Assembly: GCA_013180625.2 (NCBI GenBank)
Contig: SNVD02013278.1
Span: forward strand, 1 to 64,000
Direction: 5' to 3'
DNA length: 64,000 nucleotides
Origin: Boswellia sacra
Lineage: Eukaryota; Streptophyta; Magnoliopsida; Sapindales; Burseraceae
In this document: in pieces, positions 1 to 11,088 of the stretch
How positions within the stretch are numbered: the stretch's first letter is position 1
Layout: each line of letters opens with the position of its first letter
The notes under the pieces: model-generated
Database searches by the model: none
What the model saw: only the letters and a program-made list of their open reading frames with translations
What the model was told of the DNA's origin: nothing
Program-made: the position numbers and the translations under genes

Positions 1-420
1 CATAGTCACATGTTGTAGATACGCTGTTTTTGGTGAAACTTGAGAGTTGCTGTGTATTTTTCTAAACAAGTTCTCTCGAATGATGTCTCTGGGCTACCTA
101 TGATTATTTTCTTTGCTAAGTAGTTTGTCTGATTAATAAATGAAAACATCGCAAGAATGGCGTCTGTTATATAAAAATTTTGGTTGTGTCCACACTTTAC
201 ATATTTGTATGTTTGGTTTATTTATCATTTTCTCAAACTTTTTGTGTCAAGAAAATGAAACATGGTAGTTGCAAGCTTGAAATTTTTGCCTGCAATTTGC
301 TTATTAAAAGAAAATCTCTCTCCCTCTTCCTGTATTTGTGTGGGTTTGCTTCAAGTCATGGATTTTTCCGCAATGTGCCTATACTAAAAATTGTTTCTTG
401 ATCCTCCTGACCCCCAACAG
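1..420. other. No gene recognised; AT-rich, intron-like
   Basis: Only short chance reading frames are present. The stretch ends in a pyrimidine-rich tract and AG at 419-420, which looks like a splice acceptor for the exon-like block that follows. Confidence 0.5.
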
Positions 421-680
421 CCTGGGACCTTCCAAATCTTTGATGTAGACAGATTGCTTTCTTTTACCAACTCTTATACGTTGGGAGAAGAAATGATAAG
501 AGGTAATTAAAGATTTCTTTTCCCAGGTTAAATAATTAATTGGTGGTAACTTAAGGAAAAAAATATTTACCCTATCTTTTTATTTGCAGGTTTAGGGGGT
601 CTATGTGCTTCACCTTGGACACCAGACTTGCACCAGAGCATGTACTATGCCTTTGCTTGGAGCATGACCAGAAATATGTT
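421..680 (+). pseudogene. Two-exon gene fragment, not recognised
   Basis: Two exon-like blocks join in frame through a GT-AG intron. Block 1 (421-502) encodes a peptide starting PGTFQIFDVDRLLSF and ends G|gtaatt. Block 2 starts at 590 after a tttgcag acceptor and continues GLGGLCASPWTPDLHQ and on through MYYAFAWS. Codon phase is preserved across the junction, and block 2 has the composition of a coding exon, but I do not recognise the family. No start codon or further exons were found, so this is probably another captured fragment. Its right border after about 680 is uncertain, because the frame runs on into AT-rich sequence. Confidence 0.4.
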
Positions 681-1429
681 CCATTTCACAACTCATCTTG
701 CAAATACAATTTTTACAAGGTTTTGCAAACTTCATCACCATATTGGGACAACAGTTGTTATTAATTTCATCATTGTAGTTTTCATTTCCTCATATTTTAA
801 TTTTCTATTTTTCTCTTCCAAACCATTTAAAGATAAGCGGTGCTGACAAAAAAGTGAATGAACAGAGTTGCTTTGATGGTGTTAAAAGTTCCTCAACAAA
901 TTTTATCAATGCAAGTGAATCTAGTATAGGTCTTCATCTTGGTTTAATTGTGGGCTCCATTTTATCTAGTAATTTTTTCAGTGTACTTATTTTGCATCTT
1001 TCGATCTTCTTAGGTTCTATTTCATTATATTGTAGTATGAATGGTTTATTTATTTTTTTGCATATCTTACTGCAAGTATTTATCATCACATTTAAATGTT
1101 TGTGGTTTTGTTTTCTAGATAATTTATGTGGCTCTGTGATTTCATGATCTAAATGATGGGTAGACTTGTAATTTGTATCCTCACCTGCTCAACAGCAAAA
1201 TTCATTTCTTGATTTTGTTTGGATGAGAAATGTTATGAATTATAATTGATTGAAACTGGCCAATAAGTGATCTTGACAATGACTTGCTTTGTGTTATGCT
1301 AGTGGGAAGATAATAAAATCTAATGAGCATTAGTAGAAATCTAGTTCAAATTCTTTTGATTGAAATTTATATTTCAAAAACATTTGAAGAGAAATAAACA
1401 ATAAAAAAAATTACTGGCCATCCTTGCCA
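681..1429. other. No gene recognised
   Basis: AT-rich intron-like sequence. Open frames at 854-1147 look compositional (Phe/Leu/Ile-rich) and have no recognisable domain. Confidence 0.4.
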
Positions 1430-1624
1430 TATTATCACACGGTTCCTCGAAGTTCTTCACCAACATCTAATCCTAACCCAACTTATTCAGGCCCCGTGCG
1501 TTCTCTGTGGCTAGCTCCTAGTCTGTGAACACTACCTGAAGTATCTTATGGTTCTAATCCAAGCCATGACATGGGATGTGCAACAGCCCCCGTCGCTCCA
1601 TCACTTGTACCATCTGCATTATGT
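1430..1624 (+). pseudogene. Possible exon fragment, family unknown
   Basis: This block is clearly richer in G+C than its surroundings and can be read in one frame with a single internal TGA. The predicted peptide is Ser/Pro-rich, for example YWPSLPYYHTVPRSSSPTS and later SYGSNPSHDMGCATAP. It runs into a GT-containing border near 1623. I see no known domain. It may be part of a captured gene, and the single TGA would fit decay. Confidence 0.25.
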
Positions 1625-1767
1625 AAGTGACTATGCCTGAGTTATATGCATGTGTTGCCTGTTTATTCCTATGCATGCTTTGTTTCATGATCTATGAGTT
1701 GCTTTTTCCATATTTTACTGGTATTATGGTATAGACTTTCCAAATTTTACTAGTGTTAAAAATGATT

Positions 1768-1860
1768 TGGTTTAGAAGTGATCTCATAGAGGCACCTGAG
1801 GAGTTTCCAAAGAAGGCTAAATTGTTCTTTGCCTATGCTGTAGATAAGTGGAATGTTGAA
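1768..1860 (+). pseudogene. Possible exon fragment, family unknown
   Basis: A short coding-like block reads LIEAPEEFPKKAKLFFAYAV followed by DKWNVE. Charged residues and codon use differ from the AT-rich surroundings. I cannot assign it. It lies about 270 bp upstream of the first RPN2 exon, but it does not resemble the RPN2 N terminus as I know it. Confidence 0.25.
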
Positions 1861-2131
1861 TTTTATCTATTTTTGTGTGTCTGTATACTGATCATTCCTG
1901 CTGATCATGTGTTTCACTGCCAGCATATTGCAAATAATTTTTATAGGTGCTTTAGTCTTTATGTGCAGATAATTTGGTTACATTTGTTGTCATTTTTCCT
2001 GGCATCTATACTGATAATATTGAAATCTTTGTATCTTGAGACTTTTATTGATATAGTTTCTTAGTGGCCTTATTTTACATTTAAAAAATCATGGGTATGA
2101 ATGGTAATTCTTTTTGCTTTATTTCATTGAA

Positions 2132-3401
2132 GAGAAACTATGTATGAGGATGAAGAGTTTGATCAGCACCAAAGACAACTTGCTGCACTTCTAGTTTCGA
2201 AGGTTGGTACTAATTTTTATTTTCATATGTGATTTTTCTAGACAGAACAAGTGTTTACCTTATGGAAATAATCATCTTTAAATGTCAACCTCTCGAGGGT
2301 TAGAAGTGATTATAATAACATGTTTTCTTCTTGGATGGAGGTTAAATTACCAAAAGTTTCTCCCTAGTATCATCGCTTCTAATAAAATAGAAATATATCT
2401 GAATTCTCATTGTGGTGACCCTAATCTAGATATTCAAATGCCATTTGTTAGGTAACTTCACTCATAAAGCTCATTTTGTGGAAAGTGTCCTTGTTTTCTA
2501 ATCTTTTTAATTTCATAACTTTGTTAGAATCCATCTTTTTCTTATGCTAAAGATGGATATGATAAAAATTTGGAGGTTTCTTTTTTGGGTTATTTTTGTT
2601 GTAGGATAAGTGGATTTTGTGAGATTCTTTCAATAAACTATGTTAAGTGTTAAAATTCGAATCAGTAGAACTTAAAGGACCACTGTTAACATCTATAAAT
2701 ATTTTTTGTTTACATCACATATATGAATTCAAGTAATTGATATGTTAAAACATGACATTTAATGTCTTGTCAACTTTCCGATATGTTCTATACTTGATTC
2801 TGCCTATTCTGCTTCCAACAGGTTTTCTATTACTTGGGTGAACTTAATGATTCACTTTCATATGCTCTTGGAGCTGGTTCCTTCTTTGATGTTTCAGAGG
2901 ATTCCGACTATGTTCATACACTTCTAGGTAAGGATATTAACTGTCAAACTCTATTATGATCAGTGGACAAGGAATGGTGTAGGCTAGGAGCTTGTTAAGT
3001 TAGTCAAAATTTCAATTGATTATTAATTATGATTTTCTCTATCATTAAAAGCTTTTTTTATTAACGTTATGTTTTTAACCCCTATCATCAGTTAAGGCTA
3101 TGGATGAATATGCCAGTATTAAGTCAAAGGCAGCTGAATCAAATGAAGAAGCAGCAAATATTGACCCTAGGTTGGAGGCAATTGTGGAAAGAATGCTTGA
3201 TACGCATGTAAATCGATACTATTGTAATGTGATGTTTCTTGTAAGTCTTTTAGCTCGCTAAACATTCCTTTTTCATGTAGGTGTATTACGGATGGAAAGT
3301 ACCAACAAGCAATGGGTATTGCAATTGAATGCCGGAGACTGGATAAACTTGAGGAAGCAATTACTAGGAGTGATAATGTACAAGGGACATTATCTTATTG
3401 C
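2132..3401 (+). pseudogene. RPN2: 26S proteasome regulatory subunit RPN2 (PSMD1), 5'-part fragment
   Basis: RPN2 is a scaffold subunit of the base of the 19S proteasome particle. Four exon blocks match its N-terminal region in order. Block 2132-2202 encodes YEDEEFDQHQRQLAALLVSK. Block 2822-2937 encodes VFYYLGELNDSLSYALGAGS and onward. Block 3092-3207 includes IDPRLEAIVERML. Block 3281-3401 includes DGKYQQAMGIAIECRRLDKL and DNVQGTLSYC. Introns 1 and 2 are GT-AG. The third junction is out of frame: the block end reads LDTH where LDK would be expected. After LSYC the family sequence stops and unrelated sequence follows. The first exon and about 80% of the protein are missing. Identity is firm; the copy cannot make a working subunit. 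Confidence 0.85.
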
Positions 3402-4613
3402 TTAATTTATGTTCTTCAAACGCTCTATAAGTGTCTCTTCTCAAGCCTATCATTACTGGTGTATATGGAGGTTGACATAGGTTTAATCTTGCATTTGAAA
3501 ATCTCTATTCATGGTAAATCTATAAGAAATTGCTCAAAGGTTTGTGCATGAAACATCTGTATCTATTTTAGAACAAAATCCATTAATATAGATTGATTTG
3601 CTAGCTTCATGTTGTTCAACCAAATCCAAGGAATAACTGCTCTTTGAAGGCACAAGCCAATTTTCCTGCTTATATTAGAAATTATTGGTTTAAGTTTGCA
3701 TGTACATGTAAAGATGCTTTGGGGGCTAATTCATGATAGCATTTTTACCCTTTTGAAGTGATGTTAATCAATTGGTCGTCAAACTTTCTTAGATTTAAGT
3801 TAGAGATATTCAACAAAGTTTTTCTTTACGGTCATCATGCTTCTCTTAGATTCTGTTTAGCTTGAAGCTGAATCATTGCAACCTTATCTAATGGAAAGAT
3901 AAATGCCTATAACAGAATTAAGCTGTGTTTGTAACTTCAGGCTCTCTCCGCCTCTATCTTGCTACCTATATCTTCATGCAGTTCATATTTTATTTCAATA
4001 ATTGTTGGATTGTTTGATTGATTTCTTTAATGAGTATCACATACGCAATATGTATAAGTCTATGAGACTTTTCAAAATTTTTTAAATTTCTTTTGTTTAT
4101 TGTGCATTATGGCCTGCAGTAGAGCGATTTTCTCTAGCTGGAGCCTTGGTTAGTTTAATTTTTTTCTTTTATCTTCCTCCTATCTTTGGGTTAGCGGGAA
4201 TGAAGTGTTTCAAAGATTTTGTGATAAGAAGTAGAGTTGAAGGAAAAATGAAATCGGCAAACTTATTAGTAGATGAAGAAAATTGGGCAAGAATGTAATT
4301 TTGGGGCAAGATACTTTAGTAAATTAAATATTGAATCTTTAACCTCTGTCATTTTGTGTAATTTTGGATCTTGATGTCTATGTCATACATGCTCCGTCTA
4401 TATTTAGTAATAGCTTATTATGGTGATCATCTGGATGAACTCACATGCTCTTATCTGAATGCAGGGTATATCTCTAGATTTTTTCTTTACTAGAGTTTGT
4501 TGTGGTGGCTTGATCACTCTGCCAGTTCAGGTAAACGTTTGCCTAGTGTCTGATGTTTTGTTTGATCTTTGGGATTTTGACCATAATTACTTGCTTGCTT
4601 GTTGATATTTTAG
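3402..4613. other. No gene recognised between RPN2 and eL28 fragments
   Basis: AT-rich sequence without a recognisable exon. An open frame from the last RPN2 block runs on to 3551, but the residues after LSYC do not resemble RPN2. Confidence 0.4.
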
Positions 4614-4732
4614 GTAATAGATAACTACTACGACTAGATTTGAAGAAGGCAGCCCTTGCCCGGCTTATTACTGTTCACAGAAGCCTTAAGGTCACCAAAT
4701 CTGGCATCGAAAAGAGAAAAGCAGGCCATTAA
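4614..4732 (+). pseudogene. RPL28: 60S ribosomal protein eL28, last-exon fragment
   Basis: eL28 is a eukaryote-specific large-subunit ribosomal protein. After a pyrimidine tract and TAG acceptor (ends 4613) the sequence reads VIDNYY. One base is then missing, and the frame resumes as DLKKAALARLITVHRSLKV followed by TKSGIEKRKA and a stop. This matches the C-terminal exon of plant eL28 (family consensus NYYRPDLKKAALARL). The one-base deletion and a neighbouring substitution create stops right after NYY, so the fragment is non-functional. No other eL28 exon is seen nearby. Identity is from remembered family sequence and looks firm. Confidence 0.7.
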
Positions 4733-5158
4733 GATTAGTGGTAGGAAGTGAAAGTAGGAGGAAACTTGTAATGCTTTGATCCTTGAAACGGTTTTCTTTT
4801 AGTTCTAGAGTTATAAAGACGAGTTTTTTGTTATCTATGTTCAATTTCTTTTATGTAGTGGGAAGACTATCCGCTTCTACTATGCTGAGAAAGGGTAAAA
4901 TCTAAATTTTGACTTAGATTTGTTTCAGGTTTAATTGGCACTTTATTTTGTTATGTGAAAAATTAAGGAGAAAAGTAAGCTAAAGTAATTAAGGGTATGA
5001 ATTAATCAAGTTGAGTACTTGAAGAAGAATTAAATTAAGACAACTTGTCTACACGCTTCAGCTATATATCAATGTACCTAGAAATTTTATAGTAAATGTT
5101 TTTCATTTTAGATCAAGTTTTTGACAGTGCTAATTTAGTTATTATTTCTTGAATTCAG
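4733..5158. other. No gene recognised
   Basis: AT-rich spacer between the eL28 and SET-domain fragments. The end at 5156-5158 (CAG) is a plausible splice acceptor. Confidence 0.4.
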
Positions 5159-5250
5159 AGTTACCACTGTAGATGATCAATATCAGATTGGAATTTATAC
5201 AGTACGTGAAATTCAATATGGTGAGGAGATCACATTCGTGTATAGTCAAG
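5159..5250 (+). pseudogene. ATXR3/SDG2-like SET-domain exon fragment
   Basis: A single exon-like block reads VTTVDDQYQIGIYTVREI followed by QYGEEITFVYS. It resembles the C-terminal half of the SET domain of plant ATXR3/SDG2-type histone H3K4 methyltransferases, whose consensus has AVDGHYQIGIY and YGEEITFDYN. The conserved Asp of the FDY motif, part of the active-site region, is Val here. Only about 30 residues of a very large protein are present and no neighbouring exon was found, so this is a fragment. Assignment to ATXR3 rather than another SET protein rests on the AVDxxYQIGIY stretch. Confidence 0.6.
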
Positions 5251-5980
5251 TTGGTTATTTCTCGAATAATAAAGGACTCAGACATGGCTTGACTGAATTT
5301 ATGCTGAAATCTACCTAGAATAAGAAATAATAGGATAGAAAACTCCTTGAATCTCTTCCAAATAGTTCTTCTATTTGAATTACCAGCAATTTCAAGAAAT
5401 TCTAGACAAATGATGATAGGATAAGTTTAATTGTATTGATTATTTGGTCATAAGGGAAATTCAAAGGGAAAAAATTTCAGAAGTTAGATATAATTATCTT
5501 AGTTATCAATGAGATTCTGAATACGGGTGAATGGTTGATTCTATGCATTTTCTATTTGGTGGAAGCTTTTACTGGTTTGCATCTGTGAAGTTTCTATAGG
5601 CGTTATCTTGCTTGCCTTAAAAAGGAAAAGGGATTTGCAAATGTAACAACTAGCGCTAGTGTTTGTGAAGTTTCATTGAATTTCCATTTTTGTTTCTCTT
5701 TTCTACATCACAAATCTTATCTGTGAATTCATTGAATTCAATTTCAAGTAGCCTAATTTTTAGTGGCTAATATGCTTTTATATTGAGATAGTGTTCTGTT
5801 TGATAGTTCCTTCTGTGTTATGTATCTTATTTGCCCTTTTCCTCGTTACTTAACCCTGTTTCAAATAAACAATTTCATTTGATGGAAGTTGTATTTTTAG
5901 ATCTGTGGGCTTTTTATACTCGTTGGCTTATATACTTATAATTTGATGCTCATAGTAATGCACATTTTATCTGGCCTTAG
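5251..5980. other. No gene recognised
   Basis: AT-rich sequence between the SET fragment and the ANTH fragment. It ends in a CTTAG splice acceptor at 5976-5980. Confidence 0.4.
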
Positions 5981-7278
5981 GTTGCATTAAAAACTTTAAT
6001 TGTAATTGATCGTGCTTTGAAGGAAATGGACCCCACATTTCATGAAGAAGTCATCAATTATGGTCGAAGCACGAGCTATATGCTTAACATGGCTCATTTT
6101 AAGGATGATTCCAGCCTAAATGGTACTTTATACGATCCGCAACTTATGATTATTTTGTTAGAATTTCAAGTTATCTGTTTATGAATATAATATGTGGTAT
6201 TCTGCTCAGCATGGGATTATTCCGCTTGGGTGCGTTCTTATGCCTTATTTTTGGAGGAGAGGTTGGAATGTTTTCATGTTTTGAAGTATGATGTTGAGAC
6301 AGACTGCCCTGTAAGCAATTCATCCTTTAATATGATTATATGAATTGTTGAACAACCATATGTATGCCTAACAATTTCTTTTAGGAAGAGTTAATTGCCC
6401 ATTCAATTTCAATATGATTATTGACCATTTAAGAAGTTTAATCTGTTTTTATAGGTTAGTTTTTGGTGTGGTCAAAAGAAACAAATAAATTCTAAAGAAC
6501 TTCCTTTTTTGGGAAAATCTGTTAAACTTGAATGGACAAGAATTTAGTGTCAGATATATTTTAACTCAAACAAACAAGATTTTATTTCAGACAATGAATT
6601 TTTCTTAAAGGAGCTACAGTTATTAACCTCTACTCTGCTTTGGAACTAGATTATGTTGATACATTGTCTCTTTGTAAATTGTTTCCCTAATACCTACATG
6701 AACGCACATTTGAAGTATGGTTTATGTTGCTGATTGGTTAAAAAGATCCTGTTAGACTTTATCTCCATTGCTCTTTCTAAAACTGGGAATATATTTCTAT
6801 AGTATCTCTATAAATTTGTTAGAGAAATGCTTTCCTTCGGGAACTTATAGATTCAATTCCTGACACACACCCACATATAAATCAAAAAGAGAAGAACTCC
6901 TTATAAATATGATCTTTCATGCAGAGAACCAAGGATATGGACACTGCTGAATTGCTTGAGCATTTACCAGCTTTGCAGCTTCTTCTTTTCTGTGTGCTTG
7001 GTTGTCAGGTAATTATTTGAATGATGTCAATTAGGTATAGAAGCTTTTATATTCTACATGATATTGTGTCCTTGTTAGTTGCAAATGATGGTTTTGACTG
7101 AACTATGATTGTTGTATCCCTTTTATGGAATAACGGGACATAACACGAGATTTTACAGTATTTTATATTTTTTGGTTTCTTCTTAGTTTTGTATTTGATG
7201 GATTACTTTTGTTAAATATTTTTACAGCCGCAAGGGGAAGCAGTTAATAATTTTGTGATTCAGTTGGCTCTTTCACTG
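5981..7278 (+). pseudogene. ANTH-domain clathrin assembly protein (AP180/CALM family), internal fragment
   Basis: ANTH proteins bind phosphoinositides and clathrin at endocytic membranes. Four exons with good GT-AG borders encode a continuous internal part of the ANTH domain. Exon 5981-6122 has [20 protein letters not shown] and, later, [12 protein letters not shown]. Exon 6210-6310 has [20 protein letters not shown]. Exon 6925-7008 has RTKDMDTAELLEHLPALQLL and ends LGCQ. Exon 7228-7278 has PQGEAVNNFVIQLALSL. Phases join correctly and no stop interrupts them. The N-terminal exons and everything after ALSL are absent, so it cannot encode a whole adaptor. It is the best preserved of the captured fragments in this element. 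Identity is firm at family level. Confidence 0.8.
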
Positions 7279-7780
7279 GTATGTGAAGTTTAAACATATG
7301 GATATTTTTGTGAAATTTGTTAGTTGATACATTTTTTTTTTAATTTCTAGTTAGTCAGTTAACTGATATAGCATGTTGAAAAGGATATTTCAATGCTTAA
7401 TGGATATCCTTTTGGGCCATGATTACATGATGAAAAGAGCAATTTGGAAGTAAATGGATAGGAACCATTTAAATAGGATAAATCTTTTAGGGAATTTTTT
7501 GTGAACAATGTAGAAACTATTATTGTCAAGTTTTTGGAGTACTCCTCTTACGTATATATTGCTCAAGTTGAATGTGGCTCTTTACTATCCATGTTTTATT
7601 ACTAATAGATTTGGTAGAATTTAATTCTGTTTATTCAAAAAGATTTTATTTATTTATGCTAAAAAGTAGCATAAGAAGCAAGAAAGTTGAAGTTGGTTAT
7701 GGTGGTGGGGCTATGACTCGAGCACTGTGAAGTCGCATGATTGTTAACTACTAGATAGTGGGTTCATATGGTCTGCGGGA
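7279..7780. other. No gene recognised
   Basis: AT-rich spacer after the ANTH fragment. The next ANTH exon expected from the family is not present. Confidence 0.4.
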
Positions 7781-7784
7781 TTTG

Positions 7785-8240
7785 GACAGGAACACGAAGC
7801 CCAAATGTTGATACTATGAGTGCATTTTATGTGTCTAGTGCTTCCCGTCACAAAGCAAATGTGGTAAGCTTTGAAATTAGTGAACTGACTGGATGCTTAG
7901 TTGCATAGATTTATGTCTATTTTTGAAACCTTGACTTTTAATCTAGTTGTGCCTGTAATTTTGCAGTTTTCTCTTGTGGTAGGAATATGTTGGTTTCTTA
8001 ACTCTAATGTGTTAAATATTGTAATAATCATCATTCTTTCAAGTTTGTGTGGTGTCTATACAATCCTTTGTGATTGATTTATTATACAACTAAATGAACT
8101 TGTCACTGATGGATGTTGGGTGTTTTTACAGGATGCCGAAATGTTGATACCATGAGTGCGTTTTATGTGTCGGGTGCTTCCTGTCACAAAGCAAATGTGG
8201 TAAGCTTTGAACTTAGTGAACTGACTGGATGCTTATTAAT
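7785..8240 (+). repeat. Direct duplication of an exon-like block
   Basis: A block of about 110 bp at 7797-7912 recurs at 8136-8240 with few differences, about 340 bp apart. The second copy can be read as NVDTMSAFYVSGASCHKANV followed by a gtaagc donor-like sequence; the first copy reads almost the same. The protein family is not recognised. The two copies may mark a local tandem duplication inside the captured segment. Confidence 0.6.
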
Positions 8241-8432
8241 TCTGAAAATTAATGAAAATATCTGAATACTAATGAATACGTGCTTTGTTAGTTTTTAATT
8301 CCTTGTTTGTTTTCTGGAATTTGATGGATTCTTGCTGCATGCTACTTGGAAATGGTAATATTTGGCCGTGTTTGGGTCAAAACAAAGTTTTGCAAGGTTT
8401 GGTACTGCTTCATTGTATTTTATTTACTTTTT

Positions 8433-9374
8433 CCAGAATTGAGATGGAGACTTTGGCTGCTGGAAATATGTTAAGACTGGCTGAAGAACAAAAGGTTTAT
8501 TTATTTATTCATTTTTTCAATCTTGAGCTGATCAGCATTTAATGTATGGTTGGTTACTTATATATGCATCACTTTTAGGTGTTTTCAATTTAATTTGTGA
8601 CTAAATTGTCAATGGCAAAGAGAAAGAGAGGAACTGCTCAAAATAATAATCAACCTACAAAAAACACTTGATGCCAAACAAACACTGGAATTAGAGATAG
8701 AGCAAAAGAGGGGTAGATATGGAGGTCCAGAAAAATATGGATGCAATTATGCAAGATATAAAGGAGAAGGAAGAAGAAATGGAGCATATTAAAAAACTTA
8801 ATCAAGTTCTTATTCTCAAGGAGCGCAAAAGCAATGATGAATTGTAGGAAGCTCGCAAGGAGCTAATGCATGTAAGTTATTCTCTGCATGTTTTCAACCA
8901 AGAATTGAAGTTACCTTCCCTTTAAAGACTTCAATATTGAGATGAATTTTGCGAAGCTACGAAGTAATTTTTGTTCATCATGCTTGAATCCTCATATGGT
9001 GTGTCTTGTATCTGTATACTTTTAGGTTACTTACTCACAAATATGATTGCTTGGCTATGACTTTGAATTTGTTAGGTATATAGTTGGAATTGCATTATCG
9101 TCAATCTTGATTTATTAATATGGAAATGCATGCATGATTTTGGTTCTATTTTGTTGTTCAGATTTTGAAGGAGGTGACTATGTATTCTATCATTGGTGTG
9201 AAGAGAATGGGAGAGCTTGACCATAAACCATTCCTTACTGTTCTAAAGACAAAATTTGTTGGTGTAGAAGTAGAGGAGAAAGCAATTGAACTGTCTTCTG
9301 TATGGGAGGATTATCTAAGGGATCCTAGTTGGCATCCTTTTAAAAAAATCATGGATATGGAAGGAAATTGTGAG
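8433..9374 (+). pseudogene. FDM/IDN2-type XH-domain protein, 3'-part fragment
   Basis: FDM/IDN2 proteins act in RNA-directed DNA methylation and have XS, coiled-coil and XH domains. The possible first block (8433-8495) ends MLRLAEEQK. Block 8618-8872 encodes coiled-coil sequence: REREELLKIIINLQKTLDAK, then LELEIEQ. A frame change follows, then MEVQKNMDAIMQDIKEKEEE and LKERKSNDEL. There a TAG replaces the Gln expected in the family motif NDELQEARKEL. Block 9162-9374 encodes the start of the XH domain: IGVKRMGELDHKPF and, later, WEDYLRDPSWHPFKKI, ending at a GT donor. The rest of XH and the XS domain are missing. The frameshift and stop show decay. Family assignment is strong; the exact paralogue is unknown. 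Confidence 0.8.
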
Positions 9375-10270
9375 GTATGCAACCGCCTTCTGTTTTTTAT
9401 CTTAAGCTATGCATCTCTCATTTCTATTATGTAAAAAACAAAGAAGAAAATACTTTTTTTGTGATAATATCCATTATATTATAAAAAATTATTGGTTGAG
9501 AAAATATACTTATACATTTTAAAAGGGATTTATTGCAAGGGGTGCAAATCCTTAGGAGATTTCTGGCACTTTCATCAGTTTTAGTTTGGCCATTCACTTG
9601 ATGTCAATTAATTTAATGTGCATGGTTGTGGACTACAATGATGGTTCTATCCACTCAAATATTCCTATGTCAAGATGGTCTTAGGTTCTCTTAGCTCATT
9701 TAAGTAATTTGTTGTTCTTTATTTTTTTTTATGTCCCTCCCTAAGTGGTTCACAAATTATATCTTTAATACCTTCTTTTTACAATTTTGAGTAACATTTG
9801 TGTTATTCCATTTTTTTGCTATTCACTATACTGATGTTTTTAATCTATGTGTCATGGAGCATTAATAGTTATTAATGATGTTGTTGCTGTTAGTTCAATT
9901 GGATATATATATAGTTTCAATTTAATTCTTTTTCTGTTGCGTTTGAATTATGAGTGTGGTTGTTTTTATTGGCTGAGATGCAGGAGCAACGGGTGAAAAC
10001 GAGTGAAAAGTGCAGCTGCTGTTTAAGATCTGCAAGTGTCTTTATATGCTTCAGTTGTTCTTTTTCTGATACTATTTAATTTGCTTGTTGACATGTCTAC
10101 TATTATGATTGTTATAAGGAACTATTTATATATCCCTTTAATTAAACACTCACACAGATCATTTATTTTAATAGTGTATAATAAATCTAGAAGAGATATT
10201 TGTGTGTTGTATATGCCAAATTGGAGTATTGACAGAATCGCATAGGGTAAAAAAATCGGTGTGATTGTAA
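9375..10270. other. No gene recognised
   Basis: AT-rich sequence after the XH exon; the following XH exon of the family is not found. Short open frames here have no domain. Confidence 0.4.
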
Positions 10271-11060
10271 TACGCCAAATATTGTAAATCTAAAAAAATT
10301 TACTGTTTCAAACAAAATTTTTCGGTCAAAAGCGCCAAATATAATAAAGATTAAAAATATATTTGTCAGATCGAAATGACAAATATGATCAAATTTAAAA
10401 ATCATATTTATTGGTAAAAAAAGGTCAAATTTTATGAAATTTAAAAAATTTAGCCGTTAACAAGCCATATTTATCGGGCAAAAAGCGATAAATATGATAC
10501 AATTTAAAAAATTTAACCTATGAAACCTAACAAATTTGTCAAAAAAAGTGACAAATATGTGACATCTCTACAGTCCAAAATACGCCAAATATTGTAAATA
10601 TAAAAATTTACTATTTCAAACAATATTTATCCTTGAAAGCGCCAAATATAATAAAGATTAACAAAATATTTGTCAGTTCGAAGTGACAAATATAATCAAT
10701 TTTAAAAAAGTTACCGTTGTAAAATCATATTTACCTGTAAAAAAGCGTCAAATATGGTAAAATTTAAAAAATTTAACCGTTAGCAATCCATATGTATCGG
10801 TCATAAAGCGATAAATATAGTACAATTTAAAAAATTTGACCGTTGGAACCAACCAAATTTGTCAAAAAAGTGACAAATATGTGATTTCTTCTACAGTATA
10901 TATTCAGTTATACTTGGCGTTTTTATGTGACAAATATTATTTATACTATATTTGACGTTTTGACCGACCGCCAAATATTGTCAAATATACCATATTTGGC
11001 GGTGCCATTGGTGTCGTTTTTTTGACCGTCAAATATTGTCATATTTGACGGGCAAAGACC
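10271..11060. repeat. Subterminal repeat block of the left CACTA element
   Basis: A unit of about 310 bp starting TACGCCAAATATTG occurs twice head to tail (10271-10580 and 10581-10890). Within it the motifs CGCCAAATAT, GACAAATAT and CGATAAATAT recur many times. From about 10915 they also appear inverted (ATATTTGACG, ATATTTGGCG). Dense direct and inverted short motifs near a terminus are the usual binding region for CACTA transposase. Confidence 0.7.
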
Positions 11061-11088
11061 ACCAAATATGGATTTTTTTCTTGTAGTG
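11061..11088 (-). repeat. CACTA terminal inverted repeat (right end)
   Basis: On the minus strand the sequence begins CACTACAAGAAAAAAATCC at 11088, then ATATTTGGT. The flanking bases are TAT (11089-11091), a candidate 3-bp target duplication that cannot be tested without the left end. Confidence 0.7.

Larger units (their letters stand above)
1..11088. mobile_element. CACTA (En/Spm-type) element carrying host gene fragments, left end outside window
   Basis: The right end is seen at 11061-11088, whose reverse complement starts CACTACAAGAAAAAAATCC, the typical plant CACTA terminus. It is preceded by 0.8 kb of short repeated motifs (GCCAAATAT / GACAAATAT), as expected of CACTA subterminal regions. 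No matching left terminus is found in the window, so the element must start before base 1 or be truncated. No transposase is recognised, so it would be non-autonomous. The interior contains exon-intron fragments of at least five unrelated host genes, all on the plus strand, consistent with DNA-level capture. That all fragments belong to one element is inference: only the right end is visible. Confidence 0.6.
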
